This document shows positions 42,031 to 51,278 of a stretch of 64,000 nt of DNA, in pieces. The DNA lies in contig NZ_QQNB01000001.1 of the NCBI RefSeq assembly GCF_003345355.1, forward strand, positions 1,116,001-1,180,000, read 5' to 3'. This DNA comes from Sphingomonas aracearum. GTDB lineage: Bacteria > Pseudomonadota > Alphaproteobacteria > Sphingomonadales > Sphingomonadaceae. A model generated the notes under the pieces. The model did not search any database and was not told where the DNA came from. It worked only from the letters and a program-made list of their open reading frames with translations. Within the stretch, counting starts at the first letter, position 1, and every line of letters starts with the position of its first letter. A program made the position numbers and the translations under genes.

Positions 42031-43514
42031 GCGTCCCGTTGGTCCAACAGCTCGGCAGCGCCGAGAAGCTCCGGCACGCCGCGCAGGATGCCCTGGAACC
42101 CGATCAGCGGCTCGCCCAGCGTGACCCCGCGGCTGCCGATCTGATATTCGCGGATCGTGTCCTCGTGCGGGCCCGTCCGCTTCTTCACCACCGACATCGC
42201 CCGGCGCACACGGCCGCGCGCCTCGAAATAGCGCAACAGCACCACCGTGTCGGCCAGGTAGGTGACATCCACCGGCGCGCGCATGTCGCCCACCAGGCCG
42301 TGCTGCGCAACGGTCAGGAAGGTGGTGGCGCCCTGCCGGTTCAGGAACTGCAGCAGCTCGTGCATGTGCAGCACCAGCTCATGCTCTCCCGGCATCGCCG
42401 CCTGATAGCCGTTCAGGCTGTCGATCACCACCGTGCGCGCGCCATGCTCCTCCACGCAGGCGCGGACGCGGTGCGAGAATTCGCCCGGTGTGAGCTCCGC
42501 CGCATCCACCTGTTCCAGCGTCAACCGTCCCGCATCCATCATCGCCTGGAGATCGATGCCCAGCGCTTCTGCACGCCGCATGAGGAGGCCGATCTCCTCG
42601 TCGAACACGAACATCGCCGCATGCTCGCCCCGCTCCACCGCGGTCTTGATGAAGGTCAGGCACAGGATCGACTTGCCCGTGCCCGCCGGTCCCAGCACCA
42701 GCAAACTGGAGCCGCGTTCCACGCCGCCGCCCAGCAAGGCGTTCAGCTTGGCCGAGCCGGTGGCCAGCACGCCGCGGTCGAAATCGCCGCGATGCTCCGC
42801 CGATACCAGCCGCGGAAACACGCAAACGCCGCCATGCTGGATGGCCATGTCATGGTGCCCGCCGCGGAAATGCCGGCCGCGATACTTGATAACGCGGACC
42901 CGCCGCCGCTGCGCGCCGTAATCGGGCGCGAACTCGTCCAGCCGGATCACGCCGTGCGCCACCGAGTGAACCGTCTTGTCGTTCACGTCCGTGGTAAGGT
43001 CGTCCAGCATCAGCACGGTGGCGCCGCTCCTGGCGAAATAATGCTTCAGCGCCAGGATCTGGCGGCGATAGCGCAGCGAGCTTTGCGCAAGGAGACGGAT
43101 CTCGGACAGGCTGTCCAGCACGACGCGCTCCGGCTGCACCCGCTCGAACATCTCGAAGATACGCCGGGTGGTCTCGCCGAGTTCCAGATCGGAGGAGTAA
43201 AGCAGGCTTTGCTGCTGCTCCTCGTCCAGCAGGCTTTCCGGCGGCACCAGCTCGTACAGATGGATGCCGTCCAGCGCCCAGCCGTGCGAAACGGCGGTTG
43301 CGCGCAACTCGTCCTCGGTTTCGGCGAGGGTGATGTACAGGCACCGTTCGCCCGCGGCGGCGCCGGCCAGCAGGAATTGCAGGGCGATGGTGGTCTTGCC
43401 GGTGCCCGGGCTTCCTTCCACCAGATAGGTGCGGTGGCGCTCCAGCCCCCCGGCCAGCACATCGTCCAGCCCGTCGATGCCGGTTTTCGCGTCCTGCGCC
43501 TTGCCCTCGTCCAC
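42027..43514 (-). CDS. KaiC-like two-domain ATPase
   Basis: 495 residues with two RecA-type domains: Walker A GSPGTGKTT (about 34-42) and GPAGTGKSILC (about 277-287), each followed by VVLDSLSEI and VVIDSLNGY Walker B strands. Against KaiC from memory, the first catalytic Glu of the N-domain pair reads Ala (TLAETEDEL) while the C-domain keeps EE (FDEEIGLL), and the phosphosite pair Ser-Thr reads Thr-Tyr (DVTYLADT). No KaiA or KaiB is nearby. Such KaiC/hybrid-kinase pairs in alphaproteobacteria are thought to act in stress or light signalling, not as a clock. Confidence 0.9.
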   Translation of the reverse strand: MDEGKAQDAKTGIDGLDDVLAGGLERHRTYLVEGSPGTGKTTIALQFLLAGAAAGERCLYITLAETEDELRATAVSHGWALDGIHLYELVPPESLLDEEQQQSLLYSSDLELGETTRRIFEMFERVQPERVVLDSLSEIRLLAQSSLRYRRQILALKHYFARSGATVLMLDDLTTDVNDKTVHSVAHGVIRLDEFAPDYGAQRRRVRVIKYRGRHFRGGHHDMAIQHGGVCVFPRLVSAEHRGDFDRGVLATGSAKLNALLGGGVERGSSLLVLGPAGTGKSILCLTFIKTAVERGEHAAMFVFDEEIGLLMRRAEALGIDLQAMMDAGRLTLEQVDAAELTPGEFSHRVRACVEEHGARTVVIDSLNGYQAAMPGEHELVLHMHELLQFLNRQGATTFLTVAQHGLVGDMRAPVDVTYLADTVVLLRYFEARGRVRRAMSVVKKRTGPHEDTIREYQIGSRGVTLGEPLIGFQGILRGVPELLGAAELLDQRDA

Positions 43515-43678
43515 AACCGCCCCCTTCCCGTCCGGATCATCGCCGCCGGCACGGCGGGAAACGGACGCGCGGCATATCGGCTCCCGCGGGGGACTTGTCG
43601 AGCCGACACGGCCATTTCATGCAGCAACCCGGCCCAGGCGTTACCGCCACGGACATTTCGGCCCGCAGCCAGCCGAGA

Positions 43679-44257
43679 TCAGCGCGCGGGAGGAGCAGCC
43701 CCGTGGAAATCGGCTTCCACGATGGCCAGCCGCCAGCCGGGGGCAACCTGGTCCGCGCCGGTGTCTCCGGACTGTCGCGCACTGCTGAGCTCCACCACCT
43801 TGCCGAAGGCATCCACATCGGCGACCGCCGCCACCTGGCGGATGCGCAGCACCTGCCCGCGCGCGGCGGGGAAGGTGACATGCGCATAGCCCAGCGATCG
43901 CTCGGTCTCGCCGCGCCACACCTCGCGCCCGTCCAGCGTGATGCTGAGGCTGTAGGCGCGCGAACGCCAGCCCACGAGCTTCAGGTCGAGCGCGTTCAGC
44001 GCCACCGGGCTGTCGAACCGGTATTCGATCCAGGCATTGGCCGGCACGCCGTCGCTGGCCCAGTGCGTCAGCTCGTTGTCGTCGATGCTGCGCCCCGCCT
44101 CGGCGGTGTTGGCACCGGCGGTGACCGCGACCGGCTGGTAGGTGGCGCGCGTGACCCTGAACGAGGGCGTCAAAGGCGTCGGACCGCGCGTGGGCACCTG
44201 AGCGGGTCGGCGGATTGGCCTGACCACTTGAACTGCTCTACAGCTATCTGGCAGCAC
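43679..44257 (-). pseudogene. C-terminal discoidin-like fragment of a glycoside hydrolase
   Basis: 192 residues from a GTG without ribosome-binding site. From about residue 30 the sequence reads PSFRVTRATYQPVAVTAG, SIDDNELTHWASDGVPANAW and IEYRFDSPVALNALDLKLVG, a discoidin (F5/8)-type fold as found at the C-terminus of large GH2-type beta-galactosidases. No catalytic domain and no signal peptide are present, and the first 30 residues look like noncoding sequence. I read it as the remnant of a deleted glycosidase once served by the TonB receptor upstream. It could instead be a small secreted binding protein with a misread start. Confidence 0.5.
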
Positions 44258-44321
44258 CAGCCACGCTGAACGCAGGCGCCCGGTCCGGGCCTCCCGCGAA
44301 CAGCGTAGACCGGTCCTCCGT

Positions 44322-46718
44322 TCAGAACTTCGCGCCCAGCGTCACGAACATCTGCCGCGGATTGCCGTAGAAGGCGGTGGCCACGCCCTCGCGCCCCAGG
44401 GTCGGCGTGAGAGCGCCCGTGGGGGTGCGGATGATCTGCCCGGTGGCTGCATTGGCCGCAAGATACTGGTAGCCGCCGATCTTGTAGTGCCGGTCGGTGA
44501 GGTTCTTGCCGTGCAGGCCGATCGAATAGCGCCCGCCCTCGCCGAACGCATAGGTCAGGTTGGCGTCGATCAGCGTATAGCCCGGCTGGTCCAGGAACGG
44601 GCTGGCGACCTCGAACTGGTGCGTCAGGCTGCGATAGGCCGCCGTCGCATTGGCGTTCACCGATCCGTCGCCCACCGGCAGCGTCGCGTTCAGCGTGCCG
44701 GTCAAGGTCCACTCCGGCGTGTTCTGGAACACACGATAGTCGGCCACGTCCACGCCGGTCGGCCCGATGAAGCGGTTGTACTTCGCATCGAGATAGCCCA
44801 GCGCGCCCTGGAACCCGACCGACGAACCGATCCCCGCAAAGTCGCGCGCCAGGATCGCGGTGGTTTCCAGTTCCACGCCCTTGATCTTCGCCTTCGCCGC
44901 GTTGGTGGTGATGCCGCAGAAGCTCTGCACGCCGCTGGACAGGCACCCCACCGAGCCGGGCACCTGAACGTCGCTATAGTCGGAGTAGAAGCCGTCCAGC
45001 GCCCAGGTGAGCCGGCGATCGAACGCCGAGCCCTTCCAGCCCAGTTCGTAGCTCTTCACCGTTTCCGGATCGAACGACAGGAAGTCGTACCGGTCCTGAT
45101 AGGTCTGCCCCGCCGCCGGGTTGCTGGCCGGCGCGATGTTGGCGGACCCGCGCGGATCGAAGCCGCCGCCCTTGAAGCCCTCGGAATACGAGGCATACAG
45201 CAGCATGTCCGCGCTCGGCTTCACGTTCAGCGAGGCGCGCGGCGTGAAGCGCTTGAAGTTCGCCTCTCCGCGGAAGTTGGTCAAGGGCGGCGTGCCGAGG
45301 AACGGCACGGGCGTGCCGCCGAACTCGGAAGACAGCCCGACATAGTTCGCCTTGAACACAAACGCCTTGCGCTGGTCCCAGGTATAGCGCCCGCCCAGCG
45401 AAAGGCTGACGGCCGGCGTGAAATCATAGGTAAAGTCGGCGAACACGGACGAGGTCTCCGTGCGCACGTCGCCCGCGGTATAGGCGTTGAAACCGGGCGC
45501 CGTGGTGAACAGCAGCACGTCGAAGCCGGTGCTCGCCTTGGCGCCGAGGTAGTAATAGCCGACCAGCCCGTTCAGCTTCTCGGACTTGTAGAGGAACTGG
45601 AATTCCTGGCTGGTCTGGTTGTTGCGATACACCGCCGGCACATCGACATCGACCGAGGCGGTCGCGTCGAAGTCGATCGGCGTGTAGCTGCGGTCCTCGC
45701 GATAGGCGCTGATCGAGCGGAACGTCAGGTGGTTCGTCAGGTCCGCCGAGACGGACATCGAGCCGCCGCCCGCCTTGATGTCGTTGCGCGGGTTGGCGAG
45801 CCCTGCATTGGTGTCGAACACGCTGGACAGCACCGGCGATCCGGTGAGCAGACCGGCGAACAGGCGGTATCCGTTGCGCGCATTGGACTGGTCGTGCGTG
45901 TAGTCGCCGGTCAGCCGGACGAACAGCCGCTTGTCGGGGCTCTCGAACTCCACCGTCCCGCGCGCGGCCCAGATGTCCTTGTTGTAATTGTCGATGCCCA
46001 GGAAACGGTTCTCGCCGAACCCTTCGCGGCTCAGCCGGGCGCCGGCCACGCCGATGCGCAGCATGGAGCCGATCGGCGTGGAGGCGCTGACCACGCCATC
46101 GGCCTGGTTGTAGCTGCCGTAGCTGGCGCGCACGTTCAGCTCGGGCGTATCGGACAGGCGGCGCGTCACATATTTCACCGCGCCGCCGATCGTGTTGCGC
46201 CCGTACAGCGTGCCCTGCGGCCCGCGCAGCACCTCGATCCGGTCCACATCGTAGATGTCGAGCACGGCGGCCTGCGGGCGGTTGAGGTACACATCGTCGA
46301 GGTAGATGCCGATGCCGGCCTCGAAGCCCGGCACCGGATCCTGCTGACCCACGCCGCGGATAAAGGCCGCCAACGTGGAGTTGGTCCCGCGCGCCGCCTT
46401 CAGCGTGATATTGGGCGATACGTTCTGCAGGTCGGTCAGGTCGATCGCGCCCTGCCGCTCCAGCGTCTCTGCCGTCAGCGCGGTGACGGCGATCGGCACG
46501 TCCTGCAATCGCTCGGCACGGCGGCGGGCGGTGACCACCACATCGCCGGTCGCGCCCTGATCCTCGGGGGTGGTCGCCTGGTCGCCATCGCTGGCCGCCG
46601 GTTGCGTGGTCGCCTCCGCCGTGGGCGGCACCGTCTGCTGCGCGGCCGCAGGCAGGGTGAAAGCGATGGTGGCGGCGCCAGCCAGAACGAGCGCGCGCGT
46701 GGAAACGATTCGAGCCAA
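44322..46718 (-). CDS. TonB-dependent outer-membrane receptor
   Basis: 798 residues. Signal peptide (MARIVSTRALVLAGAATIAF, cleavage after AAAQ), a Thr/Asp-rich N-terminal stretch, the TonB-box-like GDVVVTARRR (about 56-65), plug motifs ERLQDVPIAVTAL, GPQGTLYGRNTIGGAV and a 22-strand barrel with the C-terminal PRQMFVTLGAKF (final Phe). TTG start at 46718 with GGAGG 6 nt upstream; no ATG fits. No STN signalling domain. Divergent from a TetR-type regulator. Substrate could be a glycoside, because a discoidin remnant lies downstream. Confidence 0.93.
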   Translation of the reverse strand: MARIVSTRALVLAGAATIAFTLPAAAQQTVPPTAEATTQPAASDGDQATTPEDQGATGDVVVTARRRAERLQDVPIAVTALTAETLERQGAIDLTDLQNVSPNITLKAARGTNSTLAAFIRGVGQQDPVPGFEAGIGIYLDDVYLNRPQAAVLDIYDVDRIEVLRGPQGTLYGRNTIGGAVKYVTRRLSDTPELNVRASYGSYNQADGVVSASTPIGSMLRIGVAGARLSREGFGENRFLGIDNYNKDIWAARGTVEFESPDKRLFVRLTGDYTHDQSNARNGYRLFAGLLTGSPVLSSVFDTNAGLANPRNDIKAGGGSMSVSADLTNHLTFRSISAYREDRSYTPIDFDATASVDVDVPAVYRNNQTSQEFQFLYKSEKLNGLVGYYYLGAKASTGFDVLLFTTAPGFNAYTAGDVRTETSSVFADFTYDFTPAVSLSLGGRYTWDQRKAFVFKANYVGLSSEFGGTPVPFLGTPPLTNFRGEANFKRFTPRASLNVKPSADMLLYASYSEGFKGGGFDPRGSANIAPASNPAAGQTYQDRYDFLSFDPETVKSYELGWKGSAFDRRLTWALDGFYSDYSDVQVPGSVGCLSSGVQSFCGITTNAAKAKIKGVELETTAILARDFAGIGSSVGFQGALGYLDAKYNRFIGPTGVDVADYRVFQNTPEWTLTGTLNATLPVGDGSVNANATAAYRSLTHQFEVASPFLDQPGYTLIDANLTYAFGEGGRYSIGLHGKNLTDRHYKIGGYQYLAANAATGQIIRTPTGALTPTLGREGVATAFYGNPRQMFVTLGAKF

Positions 46719-46778
46719 AAATGCCTCCCTCTCCTGGGCGCCTCTTCCGGTTGAACCCGGCTTGTGCGCCCTTGTGCA

Positions 46779-46806
46779 CCAGTTTACTGAAAGGTGAACC
46801 AGGTTT
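46779..46806. promoter_or_regulatory. Possible TetR operator between receptor and regulator
   Basis: GTTTACT (46782-46788) and AGGTGAAC (46792-46799) form an imperfect inverted repeat in the AT-richer divergent promoter region. Symmetry is partial and the call rests on position. Confidence 0.35.
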
Positions 46807-46835
46807 CAACTTGACTTTGTGGAGGGGGCAGAACG

Positions 46836-47474
46836 GTGGCGCAGCGTGGCGCGAATGCAACGGCGCCGGCGCAGGATGGCGCGCAAGGCCAGGGCAAGGC
46901 GCCCCGCACCGAGCGCGGACGCCGCACCATGCGCGCGTTGCTCGATGCCGCCGCCGCGGAGTTCGGCGAGCGCGGCTTCCATGAGGCCTCCATCAGCGGC
47001 ATCACCCGGCGCGCCGGCGTCGCGCTGGGCAGCTTCTATACCTATTTCGACAGCAAGGACGCGGTGTTCCGCGCGCTCGTTTCCGACATGTCGGAGCGGG
47101 TTCGCGAACATGTCGCGCCCGCGATCCGCGAGGCGCCGGACCAGATCGCCGCCGAGCGGGCGGGCCTGCTCGAGTTCCTGCGCTTCGTTCGCGGGCACAA
47201 GGAAATCTACCGCATCATCGACGAGGCCGAGTTCGTCGATCCCGACAGTTTCCGACGTCACTATACGACCACCGCCGAGCGCATCGCCCAGCGCCTCGCC
47301 GCCGCCGCCGTGCGCGGAGAGGTGCGCGACGGGACCGGGGAGGTGGAGGCCTGGGCGATCATGGGCATGAACGTGTTCCTGGGGCTGCGCTACGGCGTGT
47401 GGGGCGAGGACGAGCCGCCGGAAGCGCTGGCCGATGCGGTCGCGAGATTGCTGGCGCAGGGATTGCGGCGCTAG
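46836..47474 (+). CDS. TetR/AcrR-family regulator
   Basis: 212 residues. The N-terminal helix-turn-helix reads TMRALLDAAAAEFGERGFHE and ISGITRRAGVALGSFYTYF (about 31-70), followed by a C-terminal ligand domain (SERVREHVAPAIREAPDQ...). The first 25 residues are a disordered Gln/Gly/Pro-rich tail. GTG start with GGAGGGGG upstream. Divergent from the TonB-dependent receptor and so likely its repressor. Ligand unknown. Confidence 0.9.
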   Translation: MAQRGANATAPAQDGAQGQGKAPRTERGRRTMRALLDAAAAEFGERGFHEASISGITRRAGVALGSFYTYFDSKDAVFRALVSDMSERVREHVAPAIREAPDQIAAERAGLLEFLRFVRGHKEIYRIIDEAEFVDPDSFRRHYTTTAERIAQRLAAAAVRGEVRDGTGEVEAWAIMGMNVFLGLRYGVWGEDEPPEALADAVARLLAQGLRR

Positions 47475-47584
47475 ACCGCTTCTGTCGCCGAGCGCGCGGC
47501 CCCCGCCCGCCGACATGGCCCGTTCGGCTCAGAAGGACGCTGCTTCGGCCATCACCGCGCAACCTGATGGGGAAAGCGCAAAAT

Positions 47585-47604
47585 CGATTCCGTTTTCGGA
47601 ATCG
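47585..47604 (+). promoter_or_regulatory. Hairpin CGATTCCG-TTTT-CGGAATCG upstream of the pilus operon
   Basis: Perfect 8-bp inverted repeat with a TTTT loop, 59 nt before the pilin ATG. It could be an operator or a 5' UTR hairpin affecting expression of the pilus genes. Confidence 0.45.
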
Positions 47605-47662
47605 CCGCAGCGCACGTCCCCGGTCGAGCTTTGTGGCTGCGAGAAAAGGAGAAACTCGCACC

Positions 47663-48160
47663 ATGACCAGATATCTCGTGGTAACGGCAGGTGTGGCGGT
47701 GTTGGCCGGCCTGTTCGGTTCGGCACCGGCGTTCGCGCAGCAGACCACCCAGTTCCAGGTCACCTTGACCATCCAGGCGGAGTGCCGGCTGACCTCCGCG
47801 TCCGATCTGGCGTTTGGCAACACGGGCGTGATCCAGGCGGCGATCACGTCCACCAGCAACATCGGCGTCCAGTGCACCAACACCACGCCCTATAACATCG
47901 GCCTCAATGCCGGGGCCGGCACCGGCGCCACCGTGGACGCGCGGCGCATGACGTCCGGCGCCGGGGCGACGGTCACCTATCAGCTGTTCCGCGATGCCGC
48001 GCGCACCCAGATCTGGGGCAACACGGCGGGCACCAACACGCTGGCGGGAACGGGCAACGGCGCCGTGCAGACGGTGCAGGTCTACGGCCTGGTGCCCGCA
48101 CAGACGACCCCGGCCGCCGGCAGCTACACCGACACCGTCCAGGTGACGGTGACCTTCTGA
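47663..48160 (+). CDS. Spore coat U-domain pilin (Csu-type major subunit)
   Basis: 165 residues. Signal peptide (MTRYLVVTAGVAVLAGLFGS, FAQ cleavage), then a SCPU domain: FQVTLTIQAECRLTSASDLA, FGNTGVIQAA, VQCTNTTPYNIGLNAG and C-terminal YTDTVQVTVTF, with two Cys for the conserved disulphide. The final hydrophobic alternating strand is the donor/acceptor region in the archaic chaperone-usher class. It is the first gene of a four-gene operon and the best candidate for the main shaft subunit. Confidence 0.88.
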   Translation: MTRYLVVTAGVAVLAGLFGSAPAFAQQTTQFQVTLTIQAECRLTSASDLAFGNTGVIQAAITSTSNIGVQCTNTTPYNIGLNAGAGTGATVDARRMTSGAGATVTYQLFRDAARTQIWGNTAGTNTLAGTGNGAVQTVQVYGLVPAQTTPAAGSYTDTVQVTVTF

Positions 48161-48175
48161 ACCGAAAGGGGTTCC

Positions 48176-48892
48176 ATGAAGCTTGCAACACTGCTCGCCG
48201 CGGCGGCGCTGATCGCGCCGGGCGCGGCCTGGGCATCGGACATCCGGGTCGCACCGGTCGTTCTCGATCCCCTGCCGGGCGCACGAACGACGTCCCTCAC
48301 GCTGGCCAATGCCGAGAAGAAGGCGGTGCGCGTGCAGGTGCGGGTGATGAAATGGTCGACGCGCAACGGCGTGGATGCGCTGGAGCCCACCAGCGACGTG
48401 GTCGCCAGCCCGCCCTTCGCCACCCTGTCGCCCGATCAGCAATATCTCGTCCGCGTGGTGCGCACGGCAAAGGCGGCGCCGGTGGGCGAGGAGTCCTACC
48501 GCGTTCTGGTGGACGAAGTGCCCGATCCGGCCGACTCCCGTCCCGGAACGGTCAAGCTGGTGGTGCGCCAATCGATCCCGGTCTTCTTCTCCGACCTGCC
48601 CAGGCGTGCGCCGAAGGTGGCGTGGAAGATCGAGCGGTCCGCGGCCGGGCCGGTGCTGGTCGGGCGCAACAGCGGCAACCGGCGTTTCCGGATCGCCGAC
48701 CTCCAGGTGGAGGCAAATGGCAGGCAGATCGCGTCGCGCCGCGGCCTGGTAGGCTATGTGCTGGCGGGCTCCGAACTGCGGGTGCCGCTGGAAACACGCG
48801 AGGCGGTGCCTGCCGGCGCCGCCCTGAGGATCACTGCCGCGTCGGATGGCGGGCGCCTGGAGCTTCCTCTTGGTGCGCAGTCGGCGGGATGA
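48176..48892 (+). CDS. Periplasmic pilus chaperone (CsuC-like)
   Basis: 238 residues. Signal peptide (MKLATLLAAAALIAPGAAWA), PapD-like two-domain immunoglobulin fold: DIRVAPVVLDPLPGARTTSL, VQVRVMKW, QYLVRVVRTA and RQSIPVFF as the G1 strand that donates residues to the pilin. The family keeps subunits folded before delivery to the usher. It starts 15 nt after the pilin stop and overlaps the usher start by 47 nt. Confidence 0.9.
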   Translation: MKLATLLAAAALIAPGAAWASDIRVAPVVLDPLPGARTTSLTLANAEKKAVRVQVRVMKWSTRNGVDALEPTSDVVASPPFATLSPDQQYLVRVVRTAKAAPVGEESYRVLVDEVPDPADSRPGTVKLVVRQSIPVFFSDLPRRAPKVAWKIERSAAGPVLVGRNSGNRRFRIADLQVEANGRQIASRRGLVGYVLAGSELRVPLETREAVPAGAALRITAASDGGRLELPLGAQSAG

Positions 48893-51278
48893 ACTTGCCT
48901 TCGGTTTCCTTGCCGCCGCCTGCTGGCTCCCCCTGGCCGCGCAGGCGCAGCAGCGCGGCACGGTGTCGGTGGGGGTCGCGGTGGATCCGGACGCCACGCC
49001 CCAGGCGCTGCAGCTCGAAGTCTACCTGAACGGCGCGCCGACCGGGTATGTCGCCTCCTTCAACCGGCGCGCGGACGGCACCTTCACCTCGCCCGCGATC
49101 GAACTGCAGACGGTGGGCGTCACGCTGCCGGAAGGCACAACCGAGAGCGAGGTGCCCTTGAACCGCATTCCGGGTCTTCGCTATTCCTATGACGAAGCCG
49201 CGCAGATCATGAGGCTGGTCGCGGGACCGACCCTGGACCGGCCGACGGTGATCGACGGCCGGCAGGGCGGGGCGGCGCAGCGGCTCGCGCCCAGCCGTCC
49301 GCCGCTCGGCGCGGTGATCGACTACACTTTCTTCGCGAGCGCCGACAACGGGCCGGGAGGCGCGCGGTTCGGCGGCGTATCCGGCGCCCTGGGGCTGCGT
49401 GTGTTCGGCGGGTTCGGGCTGGTGGAGAACACCGCCATCGCCGTCGCAGAGGGCGGCGGGCTGCGCACCACGCGCCTTTCCTCCACCTATTCCTACGAGG
49501 ATGCGGGGCGGCTGCTGACCTTTCGCGCGGGCGACGTGATCAATGGCGGACTTGCGTGGAGCCGGCCGATCCGGATGGCCGGGCTGCAGCTTCAGCGCAC
49601 GTTCGGGGTGCGCCCCGATCTGGTGACCACACCCGTGCCGCGCCTGTCGGGCAGTGCGGCAACACCGTCCATGCTCGATCTGTACATCGACGGGGTGAAG
49701 ACGCTCTTGGCCGACGTGCCCAGCGGCCCCTATTCGATCGCTCACCCGCCCATCATCCAGGGCGCCGGACAGGCAACGGTGGTGGTGCGCGACGCGCTCG
49801 GCCGTGAAACGGTATCCACGACCGCCTTCTACGCTTCGCCGCAACTGCTCGCCCGCGGGCTGACCGATTTCAGCGCGGAGCTCGGCTTTGCCCGGCGCAG
49901 CTATGCTCTCCGGTCGAACGATTACGACCGGCGGATGATCGTCTCCGGATCGATGCGCCGCGGGCTTTCCGATCGGGTAACGGTGCAGGGGCATGTGGAA
50001 GCCGGCGCCGGACTGGCGCTGCTGGGCGGCGGAAGCGCGGTGAACGTCGCGGACGTGGCGCTGGTCTCGGTCGCCGGCGCGGTGAGCCGGGCGGGCGGCC
50101 ATGGCGGCGGCCTGATCGACGTGGGACTGGAAACGCGCCGGCCCGGGGTTGCCGTGCTGCTGCGATCGATGCGCACGGTGGGGCGCTACGAGGATCTGGC
50201 CTCCCGCACGGCATCCTTCGGACCCGTTTTCGCGGTGGACCGCCGCATCTTCGGCGCCCCGCGCGAGGTGGACCAGTTCTCGCTGTCGGTGCCGATCCCG
50301 CGGAGCAGCGCTTCCGTAGGCATGAGCTTGGTGAACTCCAGAACCGCGAGCGGCGAACGCTATCGCCTGGGAAATCTGTCCGCCACCGCCAGTGCCGGGC
50401 CGTTGTCCCTGTTCGCCAGCGCCATCGCCAATCTGGAGGCAGGCGGATCGTTCGGCCTGTTCGTCGGGGCCAGCATGCCGCTGGGCGGACGCACCACGGC
50501 CACGGTTGGCGGCACGCTGTCGAACGGCCGGGTGTCGGGCTATGCCGAGCTGTCGCGTCAGGGCGCGCATGAGCCGGGCAGCTGGGGCTGGTCCCTCCGG
50601 GCGACGGACGGCAGCGAGCGGGAAGCGCATGCGATCGTGCGCCATTCCACCACCTTCGCGTCCTTCGAAGCGACCGCGCTGTACGCCGGCGGCACTGCGT
50701 CCGGCACCTTCCAGGCGGAAGGATCGGTCGCCTGGGTGGGCGGCGGGCTGCATGCCAGCCGCCGGCTCGATCAATCCTTCGCCGTGGTCGATGCAGGCGC
50801 CGCCGGCGTGCAGGTCTATCGGGAGAACAGGCTGGTGGGCACCACCGGGCGCTCGGGCCGGCTGCTGGTGCCGGATCTCGCGCCGTTCGAAAGCAGCTCG
50901 ATCTCGATCGACCCCACCTCGCTGCCGGTGGATGCCCGCATCGAGAGCACGCATGCCGAGGCGGCGGCCTTCTCCCGTGTGCCGGTGGCGGTGAAGTTCG
51001 GCGTGTCGGAGCGTTCGGACATGGCTCTCGTGCAATTGCTCGGTCCGTCCGGCGCGCCGCTCGAGCTGGGCTCCGTCGTGTCGCGCGAGGGCCAGCCGGA
51101 CGACGTGGTCGGCTATGACGGCGCGGCGTTCCTCGGCAGCCTCCGGGCGCGAAACGAGGTGATCGTCACCGATCCGGCGGGTGGCCGGTGCCGCGCCAGC
51201 TTCCCCTTCTCTCCCCGAAAGGGAGAGCAGGTGCGGATCACGGCAACCTGCGCGCCGATCGCGGGGACGGCGCCATGA
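48846..51278 (+). CDS. Outer-membrane usher (CsuD-like)
   Basis: 810-residue usher that exports and assembles the fibre. After a signal region (FGFLAAACWLPLAAQ, AQQ) come the N-terminal chaperone-binding domain (QLEVYLNGAPTGYVASFN), the barrel (GFGLVENTAIAVAE, GLRTTRLSSTYSYED), a plug with DLYIDGVKT, and C-terminal domains ending RCRASFPFSPRKGEQVRITATCA with paired Cys. ATG at 48846 overlaps the chaperone by 47 nt; GTG at 48873 would give a tighter signal peptide and is the alternative. FimD family in full length. Confidence 0.93.
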   Translation: MAGAWSFLLVRSRRDELAFGFLAAACWLPLAAQAQQRGTVSVGVAVDPDATPQALQLEVYLNGAPTGYVASFNRRADGTFTSPAIELQTVGVTLPEGTTESEVPLNRIPGLRYSYDEAAQIMRLVAGPTLDRPTVIDGRQGGAAQRLAPSRPPLGAVIDYTFFASADNGPGGARFGGVSGALGLRVFGGFGLVENTAIAVAEGGGLRTTRLSSTYSYEDAGRLLTFRAGDVINGGLAWSRPIRMAGLQLQRTFGVRPDLVTTPVPRLSGSAATPSMLDLYIDGVKTLLADVPSGPYSIAHPPIIQGAGQATVVVRDALGRETVSTTAFYASPQLLARGLTDFSAELGFARRSYALRSNDYDRRMIVSGSMRRGLSDRVTVQGHVEAGAGLALLGGGSAVNVADVALVSVAGAVSRAGGHGGGLIDVGLETRRPGVAVLLRSMRTVGRYEDLASRTASFGPVFAVDRRIFGAPREVDQFSLSVPIPRSSASVGMSLVNSRTASGERYRLGNLSATASAGPLSLFASAIANLEAGGSFGLFVGASMPLGGRTTATVGGTLSNGRVSGYAELSRQGAHEPGSWGWSLRATDGSEREAHAIVRHSTTFASFEATALYAGGTASGTFQAEGSVAWVGGGLHASRRLDQSFAVVDAGAAGVQVYRENRLVGTTGRSGRLLVPDLAPFESSSISIDPTSLPVDARIESTHAEAAAFSRVPVAVKFGVSERSDMALVQLLGPSGAPLELGSVVSREGQPDDVVGYDGAAFLGSLRARNEVIVTDPAGGRCRASFPFSPRKGEQVRITATCAPIAGTAP

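Noticed and set aside
42027..43514. A circadian clock locus
   Set aside because: No KaiA or KaiB and the phosphosites differ, so only a KaiC-like protein is claimed.
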